From Hyphomicrobiales bacterium (GTDB lineage: Bacteria > Pseudomonadota > Alphaproteobacteria > Rhizobiales > Rhizobiaceae), in the NCBI GenBank assembly GCA_900472925.1, contig UCJU01000003.1, forward strand, positions 21,685 through 85,684: a stretch of DNA of 64,000 nt, given 5' to 3'. Both the position numbers and the translations under genes were made by a program. Of the stretch, positions 27,570-37,412 are shown piece after piece. How positions within the stretch are numbered: position 1 is the first letter of the stretch; every line of letters starts with the position of its first letter. The notes beneath the pieces are model-generated. The model searched no databases. It was not told the DNA's origin and was given only the letters and a program-made list of their open reading frames with translations.

Positions 27570-28736
27570 TTATTGCTGCTGCGGCTGGGCACCCTTCAGT
27601 GCCGGGTTTTTCAGATCGATGCGGCTTGTTTCGGCGGGCAGGAACTGCGGGCCAACAAGGCGGACTTTGCTGTTGTTGGGGTCGTAGTCACGCTCTGGAA
27701 CAGGCTCTGCTTTTTCGACCGGTTTTGGCTCTGCAGGCTTGATGTCCGAGGGTTTCGGTAGTGTGTCACTCTTCGGTGATGTGATGGTGGTGATGCTCGA
27801 CATGTCCTGCGATGGTGTCGACTGTGGTGCTTTTGCCTGGTCTTCCTGCTTTTTCATCTCATTGTGATAGGCCGCCATATTGCAACTGCAGGAAGGCGAG
27901 CGGTTGGTGCTCGTGGCGTTGCGATAGGCAAAGGCAGTCGGCATCGAGGCATAGGGTTGGCCGGTTTTGGCCGATACCATGTCTGAACTCTCCTGTCCCT
28001 CGAGCGAATGGTAGAAGAGTTCGGTCTGTGTGCCCGGGCACATGCGCTCGCATTGAGCGGCCTGGGCGCGGAAATCCAGTGGCGTTGCGTTCGAGGAAAT
28101 CGGAAAGAACGCGCCGTCGCAGGTTCTGACGCAAAGGGTTCTGAGGCCACCTTGCATAGGCATGTCGGGTGAGGGTTGGTAGTCCTGGTTGTCAGGATTG
28201 TCGAAGGGATCAGCGGTCCCTCCCATATCCGGTTGCGATGGATCGGTCGACGCGAAGGATGGCGGTTGTTCGTCCAGGCAACCTTGTGCATCCAGCGCGG
28301 CCATGATGCGCTCGCGGCTCGTTTGGGCATTTTCGTCGCGCTGCGTGGCCAGAATGCGGTCCCGATCTTCCATGATCATGTCACGGTCTGATTCGGCTTG
28401 AACCAGCGCATCGCCGATTTCGCCACACATCTGGGCGTTCGGATTGCCATAGACGATGACACTGCCAGATGAGCAGCCGTAGCCGCGCATATCGTTCTTG
28501 ATCCGCCGAATGAGAATATTCTGTTGCGCCAGCGCACTTGCGTAGCGCCTCACTTCAGCGGTGTTGCCGATGATGCGGGTGGGCTGGATGAGTTGCTGGT
28601 GCAGCCCGTCACAGACGGTACTGGCTTGCGCCGACAAGGGCGCAGCGAGCATCAGAGTTAAAAAGGTGCCGATCAAACGGCTGCGGCGCGGGATCAATGG
28701 TCCGTCCGTTTCCTGCCCTGCCATCATGCAGGTCAT
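27570..28736 (-). CDS. DUF2865 secreted protein
   Basis: A 388-residue exported protein. A signal peptide at about 20-40 (IGTFLTLMLAAPLSAQAS) is followed by a helical Q-rich part, a Pro/Asp-rich linker and the DUF2865 core LRTLCVRTCDGAFFPISSNATP..F..QA.QCERMCPGTQTELFYH. Five or more cysteines in the core suggest disulfides. The C-terminal third is low-complexity and rich in Pro, Lys and Gln. Found in Rhizobiales, function unknown; an envelope role is likely. Confidence 0.83.
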   Translation of the reverse strand: MTCMMAGQETDGPLIPRRSRLIGTFLTLMLAAPLSAQASTVCDGLHQQLIQPTRIIGNTAEVRRYASALAQQNILIRRIKNDMRGYGCSSGSVIVYGNPNAQMCGEIGDALVQAESDRDMIMEDRDRILATQRDENAQTSRERIMAALDAQGCLDEQPPSFASTDPSQPDMGGTADPFDNPDNQDYQPSPDMPMQGGLRTLCVRTCDGAFFPISSNATPLDFRAQAAQCERMCPGTQTELFYHSLEGQESSDMVSAKTGQPYASMPTAFAYRNATSTNRSPSCSCNMAAYHNEMKKQEDQAKAPQSTPSQDMSSITTITSPKSDTLPKPSDIKPAEPKPVEKAEPVPERDYDPNNSKVRLVGPQFLPAETSRIDLKNPALKGAQPQQQ

Positions 28737-28846
28737 ATCTTGTTGATCATCGTCCGCGGGATGCGAAGCATGTCTATGCGTTCAGCATAACATAAGCCCG
28801 TGCCGCAAAGCGGCAAGGGCCAGTTCAAAATTACGTTAACCCCGCC

Positions 28847-31162
28847 TTACACCGAAGGGTGCGAGGCCTGGACCGTTGCCAGCGCCGCCATGTTGACGAC
28901 GCCACGCGATGTCACCGTTGGTGACAGGATGTGGACGGGCAGGGCCGAGCCGAGGAGGATCGGGCCGACATGCAGACCTTCTGTCATGGTGCGAACGACG
29001 CCAAGCGTGATGTTGGCCGAATCGAGGTTCGGGAAGACCAGCAGATTGGCTTCGCCGGACAGGGCGCTGTTGGGCATGGCGCGCTTGCGAAGAATTTCAG
29101 ACAGGGCAGAGCCGCCCTGCATTTCGCCATCGATTTCCAGCTCCGGTGCAGCACCCCGTACGATCTGGAGTGCGCGGCGCATCTTGCGGGCGCTTTCCGA
29201 ATCGCGAGAGCCGAAATTGGAATGGCTGACCAAAGCGATCTTCGGAGTGATACCGAAACGCTTGATTTCCTTGGAGGCAAGGATGGCAAGTTCGGCAATA
29301 TCTTCCGAGGTCGGTTCGTAATTCACGAAGGTGTCGGTGAGGAAGATTGCGCCTTGCTGGGTGATCAGCAGGCTGAGGCCGCCGAATGTGTGGGCACCTT
29401 CACGCTTGCCGATGATCTGGTTCACATCACGCAGATGCCGGTCGAAGCGGCCTTCAAGACCGCAGATCAACGCATCCGCTTCGCCGCGCTTGACGGACAA
29501 GGCACCGATGACGGTGCTGTTGGTGCGCACGATGGTGCGGGCTGCTTCCGGGTTGATGCCGGCGCGACCGACCAGCGCGAAGTAGTCATCGACATACTCA
29601 CGGTAGCGTGGATCGTCTTCCGGGTTGACCACGGCAAAGTCTGCATGCGGGCGAATACGAAGGCCGAAGCGTTTGAGGCGGGTCTCGATGATCTGCGGGC
29701 GACCGATCAGGATCGGAACGCCGGTGCCTTCCTCCAGCAGCACCTGCGCTGCACGAAGCACGCGCTCGTCTTCGCCTTCGGCAAAAATGATGCGCTTCTT
29801 TTCCGCCGTCTTCGCCAGGTTGAAGATCGGCTTCATGATGAAGCCGGAACGCCAGACGAAGCGGTTCAACTGGTCGAGATAGGCATCGAAATCGGTAATC
29901 GGGCGGGAGGCCACGCCGCTTGCGGCGGCAGCGCGCGCAACGGCTGGCGCAATGCGCAGAATGAGGCGCGGGTCGAACGGCGATGGAATGAGATAGTTGG
30001 GGCCGAAGACGGGGGTTTCTTCGCTATAGGCCTTCGCGGCCACTTCGGAGACTTCCTCGCGCGCCAGCTCGGCAATGGCGTGAACTGCGGCCATCTTCAT
30101 TTCTTCGTTGATGGTGGTTGCGCCACAATCCAGTGCACCCCTGAAAATATAAGGGAAGCAGAGCACATTGTTGACCTGGTTCGGGAAGTCCGAGCGACCG
30201 GTGCAGATCATCGCGTCCGGGCGGGCCTGACGGGCCAGTTCCGGCATGATTTCGGGATTAGGATTGGCAAGCGCCAGAATGAGCGGCTTTTCCGCCATCC
30301 GCGCCAGAAGTTCAGGCTTAAGAACACCGGCGGCGGACAGGCCGAGGAAGACGTCTGCGCCATCGATGCTTTCGTTCAGGGCGCGCTTGTCCGTCTTCTG
30401 CGCGTAAACTTCCTTCCACTCGTCCATCAGGCTGTTGCGGCCATCGTAAACGAGGCCTTCGATATCGTGCACCCAGATGTTTTCGCGTTTGGCACCGAGA
30501 ACGACGAGCAGGTTGAGGCAGGCAAGGGCCGCGGCACCCGCGCCTGAGGCAACGATCTTGACGTTGGAGAGCGATTTACCGGCCAGTTCCAACGCGTTGG
30601 TGACGGCGGCAGCGACGATGATGGCGGTGCCATGCTGATCGTCGTGGAATACGGGGATGTTCATCTTCTCGCGAAGCTGGCGCTCCACCTCGAAACATTC
30701 CGGTGCCTTGATGTCTTCAAGGTTTATACCGCCAAAGGTCGGCTCCAGTGCCGAGATGGTCGACACCATGTCGTTGATACCGGGCGCATCGATTTCGATG
30801 TCGAAAACGTCGATGCCGGCGAATTTCTTGAACAGAACCGCCTTGCCTTCCATGACAGGCTTGGAGGCGAGAGGTCCGATATTGCCGAGACCGAGAACGG
30901 CAGTTCCGTTGGAGATGACGGCAACCAGATTGGCGCGGGCAGTATATTCTGCGGCCATTTCCGGGTTTTCATGAATGGCAAGGCACGGAGCGGCGACGCC
31001 CGGGGAATAGGCAAGCGCCAGGTCACGCTGGTTTCCAAGGGGTTTGGACGCCTGAATTTCCAGTTTTCCGGGGCGCGGGTAGCGGTGGTAGAAAAGCGCC
31101 TGTTGTTCCAGATCCGCATTGGCGTTCTTGTCTTGCGTCTTGCCCGTGTCCTGAGAACTCAT
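28847..31162 (-). CDS. maeB: NADP-type malic enzyme with C-terminal phosphotransacetylase-like domain
   Basis: A 771-residue protein. The N-terminal malic domain (about 20-160) has [12 protein letters not shown], then a Rossmann domain with [16 protein letters not shown], and [26 protein letters not shown]. Residues from about 440 form a phosphotransacetylase-like domain ([20 protein letters not shown]), which in rhizobial enzymes does not show PTA activity but affects regulation or assembly. It decarboxylates malate to pyruvate. Rhizobia carry both NAD (dme) and NADP (tme) types of this size; the cofactor is not certain from sequence. I start at ATG 31162 rather than 31210. Confidence 0.88.
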   Translation of the reverse strand: MSSQDTGKTQDKNANADLEQQALFYHRYPRPGKLEIQASKPLGNQRDLALAYSPGVAAPCLAIHENPEMAAEYTARANLVAVISNGTAVLGLGNIGPLASKPVMEGKAVLFKKFAGIDVFDIEIDAPGINDMVSTISALEPTFGGINLEDIKAPECFEVERQLREKMNIPVFHDDQHGTAIIVAAAVTNALELAGKSLSNVKIVASGAGAAALACLNLLVVLGAKRENIWVHDIEGLVYDGRNSLMDEWKEVYAQKTDKRALNESIDGADVFLGLSAAGVLKPELLARMAEKPLILALANPNPEIMPELARQARPDAMICTGRSDFPNQVNNVLCFPYIFRGALDCGATTINEEMKMAAVHAIAELAREEVSEVAAKAYSEETPVFGPNYLIPSPFDPRLILRIAPAVARAAAASGVASRPITDFDAYLDQLNRFVWRSGFIMKPIFNLAKTAEKKRIIFAEGEDERVLRAAQVLLEEGTGVPILIGRPQIIETRLKRFGLRIRPHADFAVVNPEDDPRYREYVDDYFALVGRAGINPEAARTIVRTNSTVIGALSVKRGEADALICGLEGRFDRHLRDVNQIIGKREGAHTFGGLSLLITQQGAIFLTDTFVNYEPTSEDIAELAILASKEIKRFGITPKIALVSHSNFGSRDSESARKMRRALQIVRGAAPELEIDGEMQGGSALSEILRKRAMPNSALSGEANLLVFPNLDSANITLGVVRTMTEGLHVGPILLGSALPVHILSPTVTSRGVVNMAALATVQASHPSV

Positions 31163-31378
31163 TCTATCACCGCTTATTTCAAGTTTATTGGAGGCCTTTG
31201 CATACAACAAACGGCAGGTGCGTACAGCCGTTTATTTTATCGCGACAGCGCAAAAGCGGTACTTTCGATGCCGCTTAAAACGAGAGTTTCGTTTCAGAAA
31301 TGCTCGTTTGTCATCTTGCTGAAACACGAGTCTGGTTTTGCAGGGGATGAAAGTTGCCGAGACAGAGGGAACAATTCC

Positions 31379-32206
31379 ATGGCCGCGCAAACCGAAGCCA
31401 GACAGTTCAGAACACTTTTCATTTCCGACGTGCATCTTGGCTCGAAAGCCGCCAAGACGGATTTCCTTCTGGATTTCCTGCGCTACCACGAAGCCGATAC
31501 GATTATCCTGGTTGGCGATATCATCGACGGCTGGCGTCTGCGCCGCAACTGGTACTGGCCACAGGGCTGCAACGACGTGGTTCAGAAGCTGTTGCGCAAG
31601 GCTCGCAAGGGAACACGCATCGTCTACATACCCGGCAACCATGACGAATTTCTGCGGGAGTTTCCGGGCACGCATTTCGGCGGTATCGAAGTGGCCGAAC
31701 GCATGATTCACGAAGCGGCAGACGGCAAGAAATATCTTGTCATCCACGGTGACGAGTTCGACGTCGTGGTTCGCAATGCCCGGCTTCTCGCCTATCTCGG
31801 TGACTGGGCCTATGATGCAGCCATTGCCATCAATGTTCTGCTGGCTGCCGTTCGCCGCCGCATCGGGTTGCCCTACTGGTCATTTTCCGCTTGGGCGAAG
31901 CTGCAGGTGAAGCACGCCGTCAATTTCATCGGTGAGTTTCAGCGTGTGGTGGCGGACGAAGCGCGGCGCAACAATGTCGACGGTGTCATCTGTGGCCACA
32001 TTCACCATGCGGTGATGGAGGATATAGACGGTATCCGCTACATCAATACCGGCGACTGGGTGGAAAGCTGCACGGCGGTTGCCGAAAATACCGACGGAAC
32101 CTTCGAGCTGATCACATGGATGAAGTCCGACGATCAGGTCGAGGCATCGGTGGGTGAACTTGAGCCGGTGAATATCGCTGGATTGCTGAGCCGTCAGGCG
32201 GCGTGA
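31379..32206 (+). CDS. LpxH-like calcineurin-type metallophosphoesterase
   Basis: A 275-residue two-metal phosphoesterase of the UDP-2,3-diacylglucosamine pyrophosphatase-related group (COG2908). Motifs in order: SDVHLGS near 16, GDIIDGW near 46, GNHDEF near 86, IHGDEFD near 121 and GHIHH near 205. Alphaproteobacteria often use LpxI for the lipid A step, so this homologue may act on another phospho-substrate. The start at 31379 follows GAGGGAA; the longer frame from 30632 is antisense to maeB and rejected. Confidence 0.82.
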   Translation: MAAQTEARQFRTLFISDVHLGSKAAKTDFLLDFLRYHEADTIILVGDIIDGWRLRRNWYWPQGCNDVVQKLLRKARKGTRIVYIPGNHDEFLREFPGTHFGGIEVAERMIHEAADGKKYLVIHGDEFDVVVRNARLLAYLGDWAYDAAIAINVLLAAVRRRIGLPYWSFSAWAKLQVKHAVNFIGEFQRVVADEARRNNVDGVICGHIHHAVMEDIDGIRYINTGDWVESCTAVAENTDGTFELITWMKSDDQVEASVGELEPVNIAGLLSRQAA

Positions 32207-32210
32207 TCTC

Positions 32211-33194
32211 TCAGCCCCAAAGGTTTGGCTCTGGAGGATAAACGAGCGATCCTTCATAGCGCAGGCCGGGAATACGGTCCCGCGCCAGCAAGAGCGGTCC
32301 GTCGAGGTCGGCATAAGCCGTACCCTGCGCCAGCATCAGCGCAGGTGCCATGCCGAGCGAGGTGCCAAGCATGCAGCCAACCATGATGGTGTAGCCCAGG
32401 TGCTCCGCTTCCCGTTTCATGAGGAGCGCTTCGGTCAGGCCGCCGGTCTTGTCCAGCTTGATGTTGATGGCATCATAACGGTCGCGCAGTGCGGCGAGAT
32501 CGGCCGTCAGATGCACGCTCTCATCCGCGCAAATGGCGACCGGCCGTTCGATTTGCGCCAGAATGGCATCCTTGCCAGCGGGCAAGGGTTGCTCGATGAG
32601 GGCGATGTTCAGTTCTTTCGCCACGGCGAAATGGTGCTCGACGTTCTCATCCGTCCATCCTTCGTTGGCATCAACAATGATGGTCGCCTGGGGTGCAGCA
32701 GCCCGAACGGCGCGCAGGCGCGCTTCATCGTCTTGCGTCCCTGTCTTGATCTTCAAAAGTGGACGCATGGCGTTGTCGGCGGCTTTAGCGGCCATGATGT
32801 GGGGTTCGCCGAGAGAAATCGTATAGGCGGTGACGATGGGCTTTGGTGGTGCCGCCAGAACCCTGGACGATACGCGTGTGCCTGAAAGCTTCGCCTCCAG
32901 ATCCCACAAAGCGCAATCGACCGCATTGCGGGCCGCGCCCGGCTTCATGATGTGCTGCAACTGCGACCGGTCGAGACCACCTGAAACGGCATCCGACACA
33001 GCGCGGATATCGGCCAGGACACCATCGATTGATTCGCCGTAACGGGTGTAAGGCACGCATTCGCCCTTACCTCTGACGCCATTTTCAGTAATCGAGCACG
33101 CAATGACCACCACTTCGGTGCGGCTTCCGCGTGAAATGGTGAAGCTTCCCGCAACCGGGAAGATTTCAGCTGTGGCTTCGAGGTAACGGCCCAT
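32211..33194 (-). CDS. Enolase-superfamily dipeptide epimerase / N-acyl amino acid racemase-like
   Basis: A 327-residue muconate-lactonising subgroup enzyme. The catalytic lysines appear as KIK in LLKIKTG near 148 and as NIKLDKTGG near 248, and metal ligands as VDANEGW, IEQPLPAG and ADES. Related rhizobial genes are annotated L-Ala-D/L-Glu epimerase or N-acetyl-D-Glu racemase (DgcA); no dgcN-like partner is adjacent, so I give no symbol. The 3' end lies four bases from the convergent phosphoesterase gene. Confidence 0.82.
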   Translation of the reverse strand: MGRYLEATAEIFPVAGSFTISRGSRTEVVVIACSITENGVRGKGECVPYTRYGESIDGVLADIRAVSDAVSGGLDRSQLQHIMKPGAARNAVDCALWDLEAKLSGTRVSSRVLAAPPKPIVTAYTISLGEPHIMAAKAADNAMRPLLKIKTGTQDDEARLRAVRAAAPQATIIVDANEGWTDENVEHHFAVAKELNIALIEQPLPAGKDAILAQIERPVAICADESVHLTADLAALRDRYDAINIKLDKTGGLTEALLMKREAEHLGYTIMVGCMLGTSLGMAPALMLAQGTAYADLDGPLLLARDRIPGLRYEGSLVYPPEPNLWG

Positions 33195-33337
33195 CGAAAT
33201 TACCCTTTAGTTGGATGTAAAACACGGTAACTGACAATAAATCGATGGAATCGACTCGGAACGCTGTGGCTTGGTGATCCGTCAATCGGTATGAATCGTT
33301 ACGGAATCTTTAATAAGCTGCATTCGCTTGGAGCAAG

Positions 33338-34498
33338 ATGCAAGAACCTGAAGCACGGCAACCGGCGCAACCGGCAGCGATATCGGCGGATAACGACGCA
33401 AACGGCGGCTCTGCGCGTTACGTTCTGAGCGGTTCCTGGCGCAATGCCAATGTCAGCGCGGTTCTCGGTGATATCGAAAAAATCGAGAAATCCGCCGCCA
33501 ACGGTTCCATTACGGTCGATCTTTCCGACGTCGATAACATCGACACGACGGGTGCCTGGCTGCTGCAGCGCATGCGCCGCAGGTTGGAAAAAGCCGGTGG
33601 GCAGGTGGCGTTCGAGGGCAACGAGCAGATCGAGGGAATCATTACCTCTCTGCCGGATGAAGCGCCTCTGCCGCCGAAGGACAAGACCAGACACAGCATC
33701 AGCGAACGCATTTTTTCGCCGGTCGGCAAGAACGTCGTTCAGGCCGGCGCCGATTTTCTGGCGGGCATGTATATTCTGGGCTCCGCCGTGCGTGGTGCGC
33801 AGATGAAGCTCGGCCGAGGGCGCGGGGTTTCTCCTGCCGCCATCGTCAACCAAGTCGACCATATGGGCGTTCGCGCCGTTCCGATCATTCTGCTGATGTC
33901 GTTCCTGATCGGCGCGATCATTGCCCAGCAGGGCGCGTTCCAGCTGCGGTATTTCGGTGCTGAAGTCTTCGTGGTGGACCTTGTCGGCATTCTGCAATTG
34001 CGTGAAATCGGCGTTTTGTTGACCGCCATCATGATTGCGGGCCGTTCGGGAAGTGCGATCACTGCCGAAATCGGGTCGATGAAGATGCGCGAGGAAATCG
34101 ACGCGCTGAAGGTAATCGGTCTCAACCCGGTCGGCGTGTTGGTGTTTCCGCGTCTGGTCGCATTGACGATCGCGCTACCGCTTTTGACCATCATCGCCAA
34201 CTTCTCGGCCCTGTTCGGCGCCGCTGTGGTTTCTCTGCTCTATTCCGGCATCACCTTCGAGGTGTTCCTGTCCCGTCTGCACTCCGCTGTGGAAATTTCC
34301 ACCATCGCCTCTGGCATGATCAAAGCGCCGTTTATGGCGCTGATCATCGGCATCGTGGCGGCGGTGGAGGGAATGAAGGTGGGCGGCAGTGCGGAGTCTC
34401 TCGGTCAACACGTGACGTCTTCCGTGGTGAAGTCCATTTTTGTCGTGATCCTGGTCGATGGCGTTTTCGCCATCTTCTATGCAGCCATCGATTTTTAA
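33338..34498 (+). CDS. mlaE: Mla-type ABC transporter permease with fused STAS domain
   Basis: A 386-residue protein in two parts. Residues about 25-110 are a STAS/MlaB-like domain (YVLSGSWRNANVS.VLGDIEK..ITVDLSDVDNIDTTGAWLL), and from about 130 an MlaE permease with five hydrophobic segments and GRSGSAITAEIGSMKMREEIDALKVIG, the family hallmark. In E. coli MlaB and MlaE are separate; here they are one chain. It heads a four-gene phospholipid-transport operon that maintains outer-membrane asymmetry. Confidence 0.93.
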   Translation: MQEPEARQPAQPAAISADNDANGGSARYVLSGSWRNANVSAVLGDIEKIEKSAANGSITVDLSDVDNIDTTGAWLLQRMRRRLEKAGGQVAFEGNEQIEGIITSLPDEAPLPPKDKTRHSISERIFSPVGKNVVQAGADFLAGMYILGSAVRGAQMKLGRGRGVSPAAIVNQVDHMGVRAVPIILLMSFLIGAIIAQQGAFQLRYFGAEVFVVDLVGILQLREIGVLLTAIMIAGRSGSAITAEIGSMKMREEIDALKVIGLNPVGVLVFPRLVALTIALPLLTIIANFSALFGAAVVSLLYSGITFEVFLSRLHSAVEISTIASGMIKAPFMALIIGIVAAVEGMKVGGSAESLGQHVTSSVVKSIFVVILVDGVFAIFYAAIDF

Positions 34499-34508
34499 GG
34501 AGAGGCTG

Positions 34509-35339
34509 TTGCAGGATCAGGAAACAACGAAAAACAAAAACAAGGATCGCGAGGTCGTTCTCTCGGTTGAAGGCGCGACGGTGTCCTTCGGGGATAACGT
34601 TGTTCTCGACAATCTCGATCTCGATGTCTATCGCGGCGAAATCCTTGGATTTATCGGCCCATCCGGTGCTGGGAAATCCGTTTTGATGCGCTCCATTCTG
34701 CGCCTCATTCCGCGTCAGGGTGGCACTATCAAGATCCTCGGGATCGATTACGACAAGGCGTCGGACGAAGAACGCATGGGTCTGGACACCCGTCTTGGTG
34801 TGCTATTCCAGCAAGGCGCGCTGTTTTCCGGTCTGACGGTGAAAGAGAACATTCAGCTGCCGATGCGGGAGTATCTCGATCTGCCGCAGTCCTTGATGGA
34901 TGAGCTCGCCGCGTTGAAAATCGAGATGGTCGGTCTGGCCGCAGATGCGGCTGACAAGTACCCTTCGGAGCTTTCTGGCGGGATGATCAAGCGCGCAGCC
35001 CTGGCCCGGGCGCTCTCGCTCGATCCGGATCTGGTTTTTCTTGATGAACCGACATCTGGTCTCGACCCTATCGGTGCTGCAGAATTTGATATGCTGATTG
35101 CGCGGCTTCGCGATTCGCTGGGGCTCACCGTCTATATGGTGACGCACGATCTCGACAGCCTGTTTTCGGTCTGTGACCGTATCGCCGTTCTGGGTAACAA
35201 TAAGGTTGCCGTGGAAGGCACACTCGAGGAAATGTTCGAAAGCGACGATCCTTGGGTTCAATCATATTTCCGCGGAAAGCGGGCACGTGCCGTCGTTCTT
35301 CCTGACGGTACGCAACACATTCCGGGGAGTGACGAGTAG
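34509..35339 (+). CDS. mlaF: Mla-type ABC transporter ATPase
   Basis: A 276-residue ATP-binding subunit: Walker A GPSGAGKSV, signature LSGGMIKRAALARAL, Walker B LVFLDEPTSGLDP and H-loop VTHDLDS. The best start is TTG 34509, four bases after the AAGGAGAGG ribosome site at 34497-34505; the ATG at 34458 would overlap mlaE by 41 bases and lacks a clear site. It powers lipid movement with the permease upstream and the MCE protein downstream. Confidence 0.93.
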   Translation: MQDQETTKNKNKDREVVLSVEGATVSFGDNVVLDNLDLDVYRGEILGFIGPSGAGKSVLMRSILRLIPRQGGTIKILGIDYDKASDEERMGLDTRLGVLFQQGALFSGLTVKENIQLPMREYLDLPQSLMDELAALKIEMVGLAADAADKYPSELSGGMIKRAALARALSLDPDLVFLDEPTSGLDPIGAAEFDMLIARLRDSLGLTVYMVTHDLDSLFSVCDRIAVLGNNKVAVEGTLEEMFESDDPWVQSYFRGKRARAVVLPDGTQHIPGSDE

Positions 35340-35342
35340 GTC

Positions 35343-36713
35343 ATGGAAACCAAGGCAAACTACACCATTGTGGGAATTTTCACGCTGATCGTGATCGCTG
35401 CCGCTTTCGGTTTCGTCTACTGGATGGCCGAATTCGGGCGTGGTGGTCCCACCGCTCAATTGACGATCCGTATTCCGGGCTCTGCCAACGGTCTTTCCGT
35501 CGGTTCGCCCGTACGGTTCAACGGTATTCCCGTCGGTACGGTTCGCGGCCTGTCTATCGACCGCGACGATCCGGCTTATTCGATTGCGTTTACGGAAGTG
35601 CAGGCCGATGCGCCGGTGTTTCCTTCCACCCGTGCCGTTCTGGAAATCCAGGGCCTGACGGGTGCCGCCTATATCGAGCTTTCCGGCGGTCGCAACAATG
35701 AAGAGCGCATTCTGCAGAAGTCGTTCGACACCGGTGTTCCGGCGGAACTGACCGCCGATCTGTCGAGCGTGACGAACCTTCTGGCAACGGCCGACAAGAT
35801 TTTGAGGCGCGCAGACGGTGCCATTGGTGAACTTCAGGGCTTCGTGCAGGACGCGCGTGGGCCTTTGACGCAGACCGTTCGGAACGCCGAAAAATTCTCC
35901 AACGCGCTTGCCTCCAATTCCGATGGCATCGAGAACTTTCTGGAAAGCCTGAGTTCGCTGTCGACCACTGTGCAGTCCGTTTCTGTTCGTCTGGACGGGA
36001 CGCTGACAGCGGTCGAAGGATTGGTGAAGTCCGTCGATGCGCAAAAGATCGATTCGATCCTGACCAATGTCGACAAGGTGACGTCTGATGTGGCTGAATC
36101 CTCTGGTGGAATTCAGGACATCATGTTGACCGTGCAGCGCACGTCACGCAATTTCGAACAGGCAAGTTCCGAGGTCCAGACTGTCGTGAAGCGCGCCGAC
36201 CAACTGTTGGCATCGGTTGATGCGGGCAAGGTCAGCAATGCCGTGGAAGACGTGGCTGCGGCTACATCGGATATGCGTCAGGCCATATCGACCTTCCGCC
36301 AGATTGCCGATGATGTCGGGACCCGCCGTCCTGATATCGATCAGGCCGTTGCCGATTTCACGGATATGTCGCGCAAGTTGAATGCTGCGTCCAGCCGTGT
36401 CGATGGTATTCTGGCGAAAGTCGATGGACTGCTGGGAACCGATGACGCCAATTCGCTTTTCTCCAAGGCGCGTGAAACGCTGGCGTCCTTCAAGGCCGTG
36501 GCTGACAACATCAACATGCGCGTTGGTCCTATCGCCGACAATCTGGCGCGGTTCTCCAGCTCAGGCCTGAAAGATATTCAGGCTCTGATCGGCAGCACGC
36601 GCCAGACAGTCGACAATCTGAACAACACGATCACAAATTTCGATCGCGATCCGCAGCGCCTGATCTTCGGCGGCGAGAACGTGAAACAGTATGACGGCCG
36701 GACAAGGCGTTGA
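35343..36713 (+). CDS. mlaD: MCE/MlaD-family lipid-binding protein
   Basis: A 456-residue protein with an N-terminal membrane helix (8-28), one MCE domain (about 38-120: GLSVGSPVRFNGIPVGTVRGLSID, then AYIELSGG) and a long C-terminal helical region (about 150-440) with regular heptad-like patterns. E. coli MlaD is only about 180 residues, so the long helical tail could build a periplasm-spanning tube or bundle as in the longer PqiB/LetB types. It starts three bases after mlaF. Confidence 0.9.
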   Translation: METKANYTIVGIFTLIVIAAAFGFVYWMAEFGRGGPTAQLTIRIPGSANGLSVGSPVRFNGIPVGTVRGLSIDRDDPAYSIAFTEVQADAPVFPSTRAVLEIQGLTGAAYIELSGGRNNEERILQKSFDTGVPAELTADLSSVTNLLATADKILRRADGAIGELQGFVQDARGPLTQTVRNAEKFSNALASNSDGIENFLESLSSLSTTVQSVSVRLDGTLTAVEGLVKSVDAQKIDSILTNVDKVTSDVAESSGGIQDIMLTVQRTSRNFEQASSEVQTVVKRADQLLASVDAGKVSNAVEDVAAATSDMRQAISTFRQIADDVGTRRPDIDQAVADFTDMSRKLNAASSRVDGILAKVDGLLGTDDANSLFSKARETLASFKAVADNINMRVGPIADNLARFSSSGLKDIQALIGSTRQTVDNLNNTITNFDRDPQRLIFGGENVKQYDGRTRR

Positions 36714-36726
36714 CGGGGGTAGGACA

Positions 36727-37344
36727 TTGAAGGTTTCGCTGATGCGCTGTCAGGGTTCGGCCCCGACCAAAATTGTGATGATGCTGCCCCTCATGGCTGG
36801 CCTGCTGGCCGGTTGCAGCGGTGCCGCCAAGAACGACACATTCGATCTGTCCGTGTCGTCAGGGACAGTGACTCAAAGTCCATCCTATCGTTCACGCCAG
36901 CTTCTGATTGCCGAACCGACGGCGCTGAAGGCGCTGGACAGCGAGAACATCGTTGTGCGGCTGTCCGGCTCGGAAGTGCAATATCTCGGCAATTCGCAAT
37001 GGAGCGACCGCTTGCCACGGATGGTGCAGTCCAAGCTGGTCGAAGGCTTCGAAGACACCGGCAAGCTGGGCGGCGTCGGTCGTCCGGGGCAGGGACTGGC
37101 TATCGACTATCAGGTCGTGACCGATATCCGCGCCTTTGAAGTCGATACCGCCAAGAACCTTGCGACCATCGAAATATCGGTGAAGTTGCTGAACGACAAG
37201 AACGGCACCGTCAAAGCGCAGGAAGTGTTCCGCTCCACCGCCCGGGTCACCGGTTCTGGCAATGCGAATTTCGTCAAGGCGCTCGACAACGCGTTCGCAT
37301 CGACCTCACGAGAGATTGTCGCCTGGACGCTGCGGTCTCTCTGA
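36727..37344 (+). CDS. ABC-type transport auxiliary lipoprotein (PqiC-like)
   Basis: About 205 residues. A lipoprotein signal ends in the lipobox LLAGC near residue 30, so the mature protein is probably anchored in the outer membrane. The following domain (YRSRQLLIAEPTALKALDSENIVVRLSGSEVQYLGNSQWSDRLPRMVQ) matches the DUF330/PqiC type. The TTG start at 36727 follows GGGGGTAGG; an ATG at 36691 overlapping mlaD and an ATG at 36742 are alternatives. As the last gene of the Mla-like operon it probably links the MCE tunnel to the outer membrane. Confidence 0.85.
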   Translation: MKVSLMRCQGSAPTKIVMMLPLMAGLLAGCSGAAKNDTFDLSVSSGTVTQSPSYRSRQLLIAEPTALKALDSENIVVRLSGSEVQYLGNSQWSDRLPRMVQSKLVEGFEDTGKLGGVGRPGQGLAIDYQVVTDIRAFEVDTAKNLATIEISVKLLNDKNGTVKAQEVFRSTARVTGSGNANFVKALDNAFASTSREIVAWTLRSL

Positions 37345-37363
37345 GGAAATAGCATTTGAGAAC

Positions 37364-37397
37364 AAACGCCGTGCGTTGCGAGACGCACGGCGTTTTG
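37364..37397 (+). terminator. Strong terminator of the Mla-like operon
   Basis: AAACGCCGTGCGT at 37364-37376 pairs perfectly, save for the first bases, with ACGCACGGCGTTTT at 37383-37396 around a six-base loop. It may serve both the operon and the convergent gene at 37413. Confidence 0.85.
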
Positions 37398-37412
37398 ATT
37401 CGTGGCGATGGG

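Noticed and set aside
28931-30547. 538-residue forward frame opposite maeB
   Set aside because: Antisense shadow of the malic enzyme gene without any motif.
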